Part shown: positions 31,597 through 40,697 of the stretch, piece after piece
Layout of the letters: the number at the start of each line of letters is the position of its first letter
How positions within the stretch are numbered: position 1 is the first letter of the stretch
Assembly: GCA_029237735.1 (NCBI GenBank)
Contig: JAQZBU010000005.1
Span: forward strand, 1 to 64,000
Direction: 5' to 3'
Length of the DNA stretch: 64,000 nt
Source: Ramlibacter sp.
Lineage (GTDB): Bacteria; Pseudomonadota; Gammaproteobacteria; Burkholderiales; Burkholderiaceae_C
Translations under genes and position numbers: made by a program
Notes under the pieces: model-generated
The model's database searches: none
The model's input: only the letters and a program-made list of their open reading frames with translations
What the model was told of the DNA's origin: nothing

Positions 31597-32729
31597 AGCG
31601 CTGGTTCCTCATCTTGCTCGCGCTGGTCTTGCACGCGTCCGCCTGGGCGCACAAACCCAGCGACAGCTACCTCACGCTGCGCGCCACGGCCGGCAGCGAC
31701 GACATCGCCGTGCGCTGGGACATCGCGCTGCGCGACCTGGACTACGTGCTCGAACTCGATCGCGACGGCAACGGCGCGCTCACCTGGGGCGAAGTGCGCC
31801 AGCGCGAGGGCGACATCACGCGCTACGCAACCACGCACCTCGCGCTCACGGCGGCGGACAAGGCCTGCCACTGGGAAACCGCCGGCCCGATGATGCTGGA
31901 CAAGCACAGCGACGGCACCTACGCCGTGCTGGCGCTGGCCGCGAAATGCGAGAGCCTCGAGAAGGGCCTGCGGGCGCGCTACTCCCTGCTGTTCGACGTG
32001 GACCCGTCCCACCGCGGCCTGGTGCAATGGATCGCCCCGGACGCCACCGGATCGCAGGCCCTGGTGTTTGGCACCGAGTCGGCCGAGCAGGCGCTGCAAG
32101 TCAAGGCACCCAGCGCCTGGGAGACACTGCAGCAGTACGTCGTCGAGGGCATCTGGCACATCTGGATCGGCTTCGACCACATCCTGTTTTTGTTGTCGCT
32201 GCTGCTGCCCGCGGTGCTGGTGCGGCGCGCGGGCGACTGGCAACCGTCCGGCAGCTTGAAGGATGCGCTGGTCGAAGTGCTCAAGGTGGTGACGGCGTTC
32301 ACGCTCGCCCATTCGATCACGCTCAGCCTGGCCGCGCTGCAGGTGATCACCCTTCCGTCACGGCTGGTGGAATCCACGATCGCGCTGTCGGTCATGGTGG
32401 CCGCGCTCAACAACCTGCGCGGCACCATCGAGAAGCGCCGCTGGTTGATGGCATTCGTCTTCGGGCTGATCCACGGCTTCGGCTTCGCTTCCGTCTTGGC
32501 CGATCTCGGCCTGCCGCAGAACGCCCTGGTGCTCGCGTTGGTGGGGTTCAACGTAGGCGTCGAACTCGGCCAGATGGCGATCGTCGTCGCCTTCGTTCCC
32601 GTCGCGTTCTGGCTGCGCCGCACGCTGTTCTACCGCCACGGCGTGCTGACCTTCGGCTCCATTCTGGTGGCGTTGATCGCAGCGTATTGGTTCGTCCAAC
32701 GCGCGTTCGATTTCCAGGGACCGTTGTAG
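31593..32729 (+). CDS. HupE/UreJ-family membrane protein with N-terminal periplasmic domain
   Basis: Signal peptide ending AHKPSDSYL; GIWHIWIGFDHILFLLSLLLP; FGLIHGFGFASVL. Confidence 0.85.
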   Translation: MKRWFLILLALVLHASAWAHKPSDSYLTLRATAGSDDIAVRWDIALRDLDYVLELDRDGNGALTWGEVRQREGDITRYATTHLALTAADKACHWETAGPMMLDKHSDGTYAVLALAAKCESLEKGLRARYSLLFDVDPSHRGLVQWIAPDATGSQALVFGTESAEQALQVKAPSAWETLQQYVVEGIWHIWIGFDHILFLLSLLLPAVLVRRAGDWQPSGSLKDALVEVLKVVTAFTLAHSITLSLAALQVITLPSRLVESTIALSVMVAALNNLRGTIEKRRWLMAFVFGLIHGFGFASVLADLGLPQNALVLALVGFNVGVELGQMAIVVAFVPVAFWLRRTLFYRHGVLTFGSILVALIAAYWFVQRAFDFQGPL

Positions 32730-32793
32730 GGTGGGCACCTGTGCCCACCGAGCGAGCGTCGGAATTGCCGGTGGGCCCGGGTGCCCACCCTAC
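32726..32793. repeat. Palindromic intergenic element between convergent genes, possibly a bidirectional terminator
   Basis: GTAGGGTGGGCAC...GTGCCCACCCTAC 13-bp perfect arms; internal GGTGGGCAC-ct-GTGCCCACC. Confidence 0.8.
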
Positions 32794-32807
32794 GTAAAGC
32801 TGCCTGC

Positions 32808-34198
32808 TCACCCGGCCAGCAACCGAGCCGCGTTCTTCGCCGCCGAACCGACGAATTTTCCGTAGCGCTCCAGGTGGGCCTTGGCCTCGGTGTCCGTCGG
32901 CTGCATGGAACGGATGCGGTGCGTGAAGGGGTCCAGACGCGAATTGAACTGAAACTCGCGCACCACCGGCGTGCGCGACCAGACATACTGGTTCGACAAC
33001 TCGATCGCCATCATGCGCACCCAGTCCCGGGGCGTATCGGGCGCGGGGATGGGCCTGCAGATGCGGTTCTTCTCTTCGTCGTCCTCGAGCGACGCCTCCA
33101 AGTGCCCGATCAGTGACCAGCTGAAGGTCGGCTGGCTCAATCGCACCCACTGGGGCGTGATGCGGTTGCCTTCAAAAATCGGCTTCGCGCCGCGCGGCGG
33201 GATGCCGATTGCCGAACAGTCGATGTGCAGCATCTGCGGGCTGGTGGCGACGGTTCCCTGCTCCAGCACGATTTCATGCGGGTCGATGCGCCTGACACGT
33301 CCCAGGCGGACGATATGGCGAATGCGGCGCAGCTGCGCGAGCTCGCTGTCACTGACGAAGCCGCCGTGAAAACCTTCGGGCTTGACCGCCGGGTCGATGC
33401 GGCGGAACTCCCCGAGCGCCTCCTGCCGCTCGAACACTTCGTCCACGGTTGCGCCCTCGGCCAGCGACTGCACGCCGTTGGCGATGCTGGCCACCAGCCG
33501 GGGGAAGAACTCCTCACCCGGCTGGTAGGTCTCCCGGTTGATCCACCAATAATCGCGCGGCATGACCCAACGGATACTGTCCGGGTCGGCGCCGTTCTCG
33601 AGCAGCCAGAGGCAAGCGTCCATGCCTGTCTTGCCCGCCCCGATCACCACGTACGCGGCATGGGCCGCGGCCATTCGAGGCAGTTCGCTCGAGGGCACGC
33701 ACGTCACGCCTTCGGCAACGCTGTAGGGCGGGGGGCGCATGGCGGGTGTCACCGTCTTGGAGAAGCTGGCGTCCACGATCTTGCGCGCCCTGATCCTGCG
33801 CTGGCGGCCGGTGATCCGTGAGGTGACGACGCCCTCCTCGTCCACCTCGCTCATCGGCAGGTAGTGCACCCGCCCTGTCGGCAGGAATTGCTGGCGCATC
33901 ACGTTGTCGAAATAACTGGAGACCTCGGCGCCCGAGGCCAGCTCGTAATAGCCCTTGTTCAGCCCTGTCTGGTCGCGAGCGTTGACCCCAACGCGCGCGA
34001 ATTGACACCATAGAAAGCCGAAGGCTGGTGCAGGCGCACGAAAGGATAGGCGCTGTTCCAGTGGCCACCGGGCCGGTGTTGCCGATCGACGATCGCCAAC
34101 GTGGATTTCGAGTTCGTCACCAGCGAGTCCGCAAACGCCATTCCGCAGGCGCCGGCCCCCATGATCAGGTAATCCACTTCGAAATCCTGCTCATGCAT
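32808..34198 (-). pseudogene. NAD(P)/FAD-dependent oxidoreductase, frameshifted
   Basis: N-terminal frame 33959..34198 (FEVDYLIMGAGACGMAFADSL) and C-terminal frame 32808..33902 join by one nt near cccc 33986-33989; continuation NARDQTGLNKGYYELASGAEVSSYFDNVMRQQF is in the downstream frame. Confidence 0.8.
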
Positions 34199-34299
34199 GG
34201 GCTGCTCCTGGTTGGCTGGTCATTGTTGTTGGCATCGGCCGAAAGATCAAGAGTCCGATGGCCGTGACCGGCAAGCCCGTGGCATGCCAAGATAGTGGA

Positions 34300-35577
34300 A
34301 TGCTCGACCTGCTCATCACCAACGCCAGCCTGCCCGACGGCCGCACCGGTATGTCCGTGGCGGTGAGCCAGGGCAAGATCACCGAAGTGGCCGAGGGCCT
34401 GCACGCCCCGGCCCGGGAATCCATCGACGCCGGGGGCCACCTGCTCACCCCGCCGTTCTGCGACCCGCATTTCCACATGGATGCGACGCTCAGCTACGGC
34501 CTGCCGCGCGTCAACGAAAGCGGCACGCTTCTGGAAGGCATCGCGGTATGGGCCGAGCTCAAGCCGGCGCTGACAGCCGACGCAATCATCGAGCGCGCCC
34601 TCACCTACTGCGATTGGGCGGTGGCCCGCGGCCTGCTCGCGATCCGCAGCCATGTGGACACCAGCGACCCGAGCCTGCTGCCGGTGCAGGCCATGCTGGA
34701 GGTGAAGCGCCGCGTCGCGCCCTATATCGATCTGCAGCTGGTCGCATTTCCGCAGGATGGCGTGCTGCGCGTGCCCGGCGGCGTGAACAACCTCGAGCGC
34801 GCGCTCGACCTCGGCGTGGACATCGTCGGGGGCATCCCGCACTTCGAGCGAACGATGGCGGAAGGCGCCGCCAGCGTGAAGCTTTTGTGCGAGATCGCGG
34901 CCGAACGAGGCAAGCTCGTGGACATGCACTGCGACGAAACCGACGACCCGATGTCGCGCCACATCGAGACCCTCGCCTTCGAGGCGCAGCGTCTGGACCT
35001 GCAGGGGCGTGTCACCGGCTCGCACTGCACTTCCATGCACAGCATGGACAACTACTATGTGAGCAAACTGCTGCCGCTCATCGCCGAGAGCGGCGTGAGC
35101 GTCGTCGCCAACCCCCTCATCAACATCACGCTGCAGGGCCGGCATGATACGTATCCCAAGCGCCGCGGCATGACGCGCGTGCCGGAGCTGATGGCGGCCG
35201 GCGTCAACGTCGCGTTCGGCAACGACTGCGTGATGGACCCCTGGTACGGCATGGGCTCCGCCGATATGCTGGAGGTGGCGCACATGGGCCTGCACGTGGC
35301 GCAGATGACGAGCCAGAAGGGCATCCGCGCCTGCTTCGACGCCGTGACGGTGAACGCGGCCAAGGTGATGCAGCTGCAAGGCTACGGATTGGAGCCAGGG
35401 TGCGACGCGAGTTTCGTGCTGCTGCAGGCCAAAGACGCCGTCGAGGCGATCCGGGTGCGGGCAACGCGCCTGAAGGTGTGGAAGCACGGCAAGCTGCTGG
35501 CCGAAGCCGCGCCGGCCTCGTCGATGTTGAACCTGCCGGGGCGCCACGGCCCGGTTGATTTCCTGAAGGACCTTTGA
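34300..35577 (+). CDS. Cytosine deaminase-like amidohydrolase
   Basis: LLTPPFCDPHFHMDATLSYG, SHVDTSDPSL, VDMHCDETDDPMSRHIETLA, GSHCTSMHSMDNYYVSKL. Confidence 0.85.
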   Translation: MLDLLITNASLPDGRTGMSVAVSQGKITEVAEGLHAPARESIDAGGHLLTPPFCDPHFHMDATLSYGLPRVNESGTLLEGIAVWAELKPALTADAIIERALTYCDWAVARGLLAIRSHVDTSDPSLLPVQAMLEVKRRVAPYIDLQLVAFPQDGVLRVPGGVNNLERALDLGVDIVGGIPHFERTMAEGAASVKLLCEIAAERGKLVDMHCDETDDPMSRHIETLAFEAQRLDLQGRVTGSHCTSMHSMDNYYVSKLLPLIAESGVSVVANPLINITLQGRHDTYPKRRGMTRVPELMAAGVNVAFGNDCVMDPWYGMGSADMLEVAHMGLHVAQMTSQKGIRACFDAVTVNAAKVMQLQGYGLEPGCDASFVLLQAKDAVEAIRVRATRLKVWKHGKLLAEAAPASSMLNLPGRHGPVDFLKDL

Positions 35578-35584
35578 CTGCGCC

Positions 35585-36337
35585 ATGCCGCTCGACCTCA
35601 CTCGGATTCGCGCCCTGTGCTTCGACGTGGACGGCACGATTGCCGACACGGATGACCACCTCGTCGCGCAGCTGGCCGCGCTGCTGGATCGAGCGCCCCT
35701 GGTGAGCGGCCGCCGCGCCGAGCGGCTGGCGCGGCAGATCGTGATGGGCGCAGAAACGCCGGTGCATGGCGCCTATGCCTTGCTGGACCGGCTCGGCCTG
35801 GACGTGCCCGTCTGGCGGCTGCGCGCGCGCCTGAAAGCCGCGAAGGCGCGCGGCGTCGATCCGGGCCAGACGCGCAACATCGAGGCGATCGACGAAGTTC
35901 CGCACGACATGATGGCCGGCGTGCAGGAGATGCTCAAGACGCTCGCGAAGCACTACCCGATGTGCACGATCACGACGGGCGGCGCACCGCGCGTCGAGCG
36001 TTTTCTGGAGCACTTCGAGGTGCGAGACGTCTTCACGGCCGTGGTGGGCGCGCAAACCACGCGCCGGATGAAGCCGCACCCCGAGCCACTCTTCTACGCG
36101 GCTGGGGCGATGAAGGTCGCGCCCGAGGAATGCCTGATGATCGGCGACACCACCATCGACATTCGCACCGGCCGCTCCGCCGGCGCGCAGACCGTGGGCG
36201 TGCTGTGCGGCTTCGGCACCGAAGGCGAACTGCGCCGCACTGGCGCGGGGCTGATCCTGCGGACCACCTCCGACCTGCTGGCTGTGCTGATGCCCGAGGA
36301 AGACCCGCTGGGCAAGACCGCCAGCCCGAAAGAATAG
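35585..36337 (+). CDS. HAD superfamily hydrolase
   Basis: ALCFDVDGTIADTDDHL...CTITTGG...KPHPEPLFYAA...MIGDTTIDIRTGRSAG. Confidence 0.9.
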   Translation: MPLDLTRIRALCFDVDGTIADTDDHLVAQLAALLDRAPLVSGRRAERLARQIVMGAETPVHGAYALLDRLGLDVPVWRLRARLKAAKARGVDPGQTRNIEAIDEVPHDMMAGVQEMLKTLAKHYPMCTITTGGAPRVERFLEHFEVRDVFTAVVGAQTTRRMKPHPEPLFYAAGAMKVAPEECLMIGDTTIDIRTGRSAGAQTVGVLCGFGTEGELRRTGAGLILRTTSDLLAVLMPEEDPLGKTASPKE

Positions 36338-36346
36338 GGGAACTTC

Positions 36347-37036
36347 ATGTTCATCGGCCATTTCGGCATCGGCTTTGCGGCCAAACGCGTCGCCCCGCGC
36401 GTATCGCTGGGCACGGCTTTCCTTGCAGCGCAGTGGCTGGACCTTCTCTGGCCCACGTTGCTGCTCCTGGGCATGGAAACGGTGCGCATCGCCCCGGGCG
36501 CGACAGCCGTCACGCCCCTGGTCTTCGACCATTACCCTATCTCGCACAGCCTGCTCGCGGTGGTTTGCTGGGGACTGGCAGCGGGCGCGGTGTATGCATT
36601 GGCAAAGCACAACGTTCGCGGTGCGGTGGTCGTCGGCGTGCTGGTCGTCAGCCACTGGCTGCTGGATGCGATCGTGCATGCGCCGGATTTGCCATTAGCC
36701 CCCGGCTCGGCCACGTTGGTCGGGTTGGGGCTCTGGCAATCGCACGCGGCCACCCTGGCGGTGGAGATCCCGATTTTCGCCATCGGCGTCTGGCTGTACG
36801 TGACCTCCACTCAGGCAAATGACAAGTCAGGCCGCTGGGGGCTGGTCGGGCTCGTCGCCTTCCTCGCGCTCATCCATGCCGGCAACGTGTTCGGCGATCC
36901 ACCGCCCAGCGCCACCGCCATCGCCTGGGTGGGGCAGGCCCAGTGGCTGCTGGTAGCCTGGGCCTACTGGGTGGATGCCCACCGCACGGTTCGAGGTGAG
37001 TCTATTGCCGCGGCGGCGATGCCGACCCGCCCATGA
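36347..37036 (+). CDS. Hypothetical multi-spanning membrane protein
   Basis: MFIGHFGIGFAAKRVAPRVSLGTAFLAAQWLDLLWP...DHYPISHSLLAVVCWG; YdjM/metal-hydrolase-like His pattern. Confidence 0.7.
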   Translation: MFIGHFGIGFAAKRVAPRVSLGTAFLAAQWLDLLWPTLLLLGMETVRIAPGATAVTPLVFDHYPISHSLLAVVCWGLAAGAVYALAKHNVRGAVVVGVLVVSHWLLDAIVHAPDLPLAPGSATLVGLGLWQSHAATLAVEIPIFAIGVWLYVTSTQANDKSGRWGLVGLVAFLALIHAGNVFGDPPPSATAIAWVGQAQWLLVAWAYWVDAHRTVRGESIAAAAMPTRP

Positions 37037-37967
37037 CCGAGGTCGGGCTCGTGATCGGCGGCAGGGGCTGACCTACCAGCAGCGGCCAGCGCACGGGATA
37101 AACCTCGGCATCCGTGCCTGCTGCGACGATGGCCCTCTCCGGAGGTGGCGTCACGGACCACTGCGCCGGCGCCGAGTTCGAGCGTGGAATGATCCGAGCC
37201 ACCGGCTTGTCGTAGCGTGTGAACCAATCGACCGGCCAGCGGCGTGCCAGCGCCGCTTCGGCCTGGGCTGTGGCGTTGGTCCCTGCACTCGCATTGGCGC
37301 CGAGGCCTACGTTGACTGTCGTGGGCGTGGCCGGAGCACTGACGCTTGCTGCCGCGGGTGCGGCACCCACGGCGGCACTCGTCGCTGGGCCGCTGCCGAT
37401 GCCACTGCCACCGCTGCCCGCGCCGACGCCCGCTGTGCCGACGCCCGCCGATCCGGTCGTTCCGCCGGACCCACCGGAGCCTGAACCACCTACCCCAGCC
37501 CCGCCCGCGCCCGCGCTGCCGCCGGAATCTCCGCCGGAACCTCCTGTGCCACCCGCACCCGCGCCACCACCACCCGCACCGCCGCCGGAGCCACCGCCTG
37601 CACCGCCGCCGGAGCCACCGCCTGCACCGCCGCCGGATCCGCCACCGGAGCCGCCACCTGCACCACCGCCACCTGCACCACCGCCACCTGCACCACCGCC
37701 ACCTGTGCCACCACCACCGCCTGCGCCGCCGCCTGCGCCTGCGCCGGCACCGCCTCCTGATCCACCACCTGCGCCACCTCCCCCGCCCGCACCACCTCCA
37801 CCTCCGGCGCCACCACCACCTCCACCTCCGGCGCCAGCACCAGCTCCGCCGCCGCCACCGCCACCGCCGGCGGCCGCGTAACTGTCAAGGCTCAAGCTCA
37901 ACCCAAAGGCGCCTGCGAGGCCACCGACGAGCACGGTGAGCGCGAATTTCTTTGAAACGGCATTCAT
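37002..37967 (-). CDS. Secreted polyglycine/Ala-rich protein with non-repetitive C-terminal tail
   Basis: Signal peptide MNAVSKKFALTVLVGGLAGAFGLSLSLDSYAAAG then long G/A tract, then tail WPVDWFTRYDKPVARIIPRSNSAPAQWSVTPPPERAIVAAGTDAEVYPVRWPLLVGQPLP. Confidence 0.65.
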   Translation of the reverse strand: MNAVSKKFALTVLVGGLAGAFGLSLSLDSYAAAGGGGGGGGAGAGAGGGGGGGAGGGGGAGGGGGAGGGSGGGAGAGAGGGAGGGGGTGGGGAGGGGAGGGGAGGGSGGGSGGGAGGGSGGGAGGGSGGGAGGGGAGAGGTGGSGGDSGGSAGAGGAGVGGSGSGGSGGTTGSAGVGTAGVGAGSGGSGIGSGPATSAAVGAAPAAASVSAPATPTTVNVGLGANASAGTNATAQAEAALARRWPVDWFTRYDKPVARIIPRSNSAPAQWSVTPPPERAIVAAGTDAEVYPVRWPLLVGQPLPPITSPTSVMGGSASPPRQ

Positions 37968-38118
37968 GGTTCCCCCATTGCGAGTTGCTGCTGATTCGCC
38001 ATGGTGTGCGGCTGTGTCTGCCAGTGGCGTAAGCGGCTTCCGGCGCGGGACACGGTGCGATTGGACGGGCCGCGTCAGCCAAAGCAGACTCAGCCCTGCG
38101 CAGGCAAGTGGCCTTCGG

Positions 38119-38901
38119 TCAACGCCACCAGCTCAAGACCCCTGCCGCGATCAACACTACGCCCAGCACGATCGCTATGCGTTCCCCGCGCGGCGCCAAC
38201 TTCTCGATGGCAACGACGATGGACAGCGCGGCGATCCACGGCAGGTTCATCACGCCGCCGACGAACAGCAAGGCCATCACCGCCCAGCAGCAACCAGCGC
38301 AAAAGAGGCCATGGCGCAGGCCCATGCGGAAGGCGCCCGCGGCGCCCGTGCGCCACTCGCCCATCAGGAAGCCCGCAGGCGTGCGGCAGGCGTCAAGGCA
38401 GACCTTCTTGAGCGGAGTGAATTGATAGACGCCCGCGATGACCAGCAGAGTGCCGCTGAGCAGGGGCGACGTGCTGACGATCATCGGATCCACCCAGTCC
38501 ATGGCTTGCAGCATCCACTGCAACGCCGTGGCCACCGCGCTGAAACCGGTCCACACCAGCAGGTAGGCGGCAATGAAAACGCGTGCGCGAGCCGGTTCGC
38601 CACCGGCCTCGCTGAGGCGAGCGAACACGAGGATCATCGGCAGTGCCGAGGGCAACATCATCGCGGTCATCATCACGGCCCACATGACGAAGACCGCCAC
38701 GATGTTGAGCACGCTCCACTCGGGGACGCCGGGCATCGTCAGCTGGACCAGCGGATGGCCCATATCCACGGCGATCCAGGTGAGGAAGCCCCATGCGGCC
38801 ACGCTGGCCGCCAGCACGGCCGTGGTCTGTCGCATCCTGCCCGCGGCAAGCAGCACCAGGCGAGGCGACAAGCCCGCGGAATCGGATGAATCCTGTTGCA
38901 T
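38119..38901 (-). CDS. DUF2182 family predicted metal-binding membrane protein
   Basis: WAVMMTAMMLPSALPMILVFARL...AGVYQFTPLKKVCLDACRTP...GLRHGLFCAGCCWAVM. Confidence 0.85.
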   Translation of the reverse strand: MQQDSSDSAGLSPRLVLLAAGRMRQTTAVLAASVAAWGFLTWIAVDMGHPLVQLTMPGVPEWSVLNIVAVFVMWAVMMTAMMLPSALPMILVFARLSEAGGEPARARVFIAAYLLVWTGFSAVATALQWMLQAMDWVDPMIVSTSPLLSGTLLVIAGVYQFTPLKKVCLDACRTPAGFLMGEWRTGAAGAFRMGLRHGLFCAGCCWAVMALLFVGGVMNLPWIAALSIVVAIEKLAPRGERIAIVLGVVLIAAGVLSWWR

Positions 38902-39025
38902 GTGCGCTCTCCTTGCGGAATCCCGCAAACGATCCGCGCGTTCGCATGCTTTGTCAACTTGAAGCCGCGCGGATGCTCGCCTATTCTGCGAACTCGGTAC
39001 TGGATTCCCGAACTGGAGGTGCACG

Positions 39026-39640
39026 ATGGCTGCGTGGCAAATTTCCGGCGAATACATGGAGACCTGCAACTGCACACTGGTGTGTCCCTGCATCACGTCC
39101 AACCTCACGGGCAAGCCAACGGAAGGCGATTGCAAGGCCGCGCTGGCCATGCGCATCGACAAGGGCGCCAAGGACGGCGTCTCGCTCGACGGCGTCAAGT
39201 TCCTCGTGGTGATGCGCTCGCCCGGCCCGATGATCGAAGGTAATCTCACGGTCGGGCTGATCATCGACTCGGCCGCGTCGGACGCACAAGTCGAAGCCAT
39301 CAGTGCAATTGCCAGCGGCAGCGTCGGCGGGCCCATGGCCGCGCTGGGACCGCTGGTGGGCAAGATGGCCGGCGTCGAGCGCAGCCCGATCTCCTTCGAG
39401 ATCGACGGCCTGAACCGCACCGTGCGCGCCGGCAAGTTCATCGACCAGGCCTGCGAAGGGCTGCCGAGCGCGGCAAACCCCGACGAGCCCATTTGTATCG
39501 ACAACACCGCGCACCCCATCTCCCCCCGCATTGCGCTGGCGAAGGCGACGCGCAGCGTGATGCACGCCTTTGGCATCGATTGGGAAGACAACACTGGAAC
39601 GAGGAACGGCCACTTCTGGCCGTTCGCCTGGTCGGGCTGA
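39026..39640 (+). CDS. DUF1326 domain protein
   Basis: WQISGEYMETCNCTLVCPCITSNLTGKPTEGDCKAALAMRID. Confidence 0.85.
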   Translation: MAAWQISGEYMETCNCTLVCPCITSNLTGKPTEGDCKAALAMRIDKGAKDGVSLDGVKFLVVMRSPGPMIEGNLTVGLIIDSAASDAQVEAISAIASGSVGGPMAALGPLVGKMAGVERSPISFEIDGLNRTVRAGKFIDQACEGLPSAANPDEPICIDNTAHPISPRIALAKATRSVMHAFGIDWEDNTGTRNGHFWPFAWSG

Positions 39641-39697
39641 CACGTTCGCACGTAGGACCGTGGTCGCCGGTCGCGACCAGTCGATATGGAGGTGAAT

Positions 39698-40078
39698 ATG
39701 GCTAATCCAGTTGGCGTGACCGAGTTCAAGGTGAAATCACATGAATCGCCCGATGAGGTTCGCGCACCCAGCAAGACGCGGGTGGAGGTTGTTCAGCTCG
39801 AGGGGTACACGATCGGCAGGTTCAAGTTCGAGCCCGGTTGGAGGTGGTCGGAATGCATCAAGCCGGTCGCCAAGACCGACTACTGCCAGCTGTCTCACGT
39901 GGGGCATGCCTTCTCGGGCAGCATCAAAGTCAAGATGAAGGACGGCACCGAAAAGATCATCAAAGCCGGTGAGTCATACACCATCCCGCCGGGGCACGAT
40001 GCCTGGGTCGAAGGCAACGAGCCGTTCGTTGCGATCGAGGTGATGAGCGCCGACGTGTTCGCGAAGCCGAACGTGTAG
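39698..40078 (+). CDS. Cupin-domain protein
   Basis: FKFEPGWRWSECIKPVAKTDYCQLSHVGHAFSGSIKVKMKDGTEKIIKAGESYTIPPGHDAWV. Confidence 0.8.
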   Translation: MANPVGVTEFKVKSHESPDEVRAPSKTRVEVVQLEGYTIGRFKFEPGWRWSECIKPVAKTDYCQLSHVGHAFSGSIKVKMKDGTEKIIKAGESYTIPPGHDAWVEGNEPFVAIEVMSADVFAKPNV

Positions 40079-40223
40079 AGCTCAATCCGGCCAGGGCTTG
40101 TCCCGGAACGCCGCCACCAGGAACAGGCCCTGGCCGTCGCGGTCACCGAGTTCAAGCGCCGCGCCGGCGCGGCCCACGCCACAGTTGCAGGATTGCGCAC
40201 GAGGACGGCCTGAGCGCGACGCC

Positions 40224-40697
40224 ATGGTGACGCTTCACATCGAGGACAGCGAAACACGCGTGGGGTCGCAACGCGGTAATGAACCGCCCGACACCATCGT
40301 GCTTGCGATCGGGTACGCGGCGCAGGGGCACCTATCCTTCCGCCACGACCCACCCACACCCCTCGAACTCGAGAATGCCGTTGCCGTGGTGGAGGACGCG
40401 GTCATGGCGCTGTCCAAGCACCTTCCGCTGCCGTCGGAGCTGACCGGTACCGGCCCGACGTTAGAGGCAATTGCCGCGGCGGCAGGTAAAGTCGGTCAAG
40501 GCAGCGTCCGCATTGCGCTGGATGAAATTGAACGCTTATTCCAGCAGCTTGCGGCAGTGTCCGAGGGTCGGCCTGTTGCTTCGGGCGGCGTGCCGCCAGG
40601 CGCGGCCTACGCGGCCACGCTGGTCATCCTGCGCGAGTTCATGCACCACCTCGGCTTCGACTCGATCACCATGGAAGCCGGCGTCACTCCGACGTAA
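40224..40697 (+). CDS. Conserved-looking hypothetical protein
   Basis: Probable start MVTLHIEDSETRVGSQRGNEPPDTIVLAIG; no recognised domain. Confidence 0.5.
   Translation: MVTLHIEDSETRVGSQRGNEPPDTIVLAIGYAAQGHLSFRHDPPTPLELENAVAVVEDAVMALSKHLPLPSELTGTGPTLEAIAAAAGKVGQGSVRIALDEIERLFQQLAAVSEGRPVASGGVPPGAAYAATLVILREFMHHLGFDSITMEAGVTPT

Noticed and set aside
37219-37881. Proline-rich plus-strand ORF (PPPPAPP)
   Set aside because: Antisense of the Gly-rich exported protein; the minus frame has the signal peptide and ordinary C-terminus.
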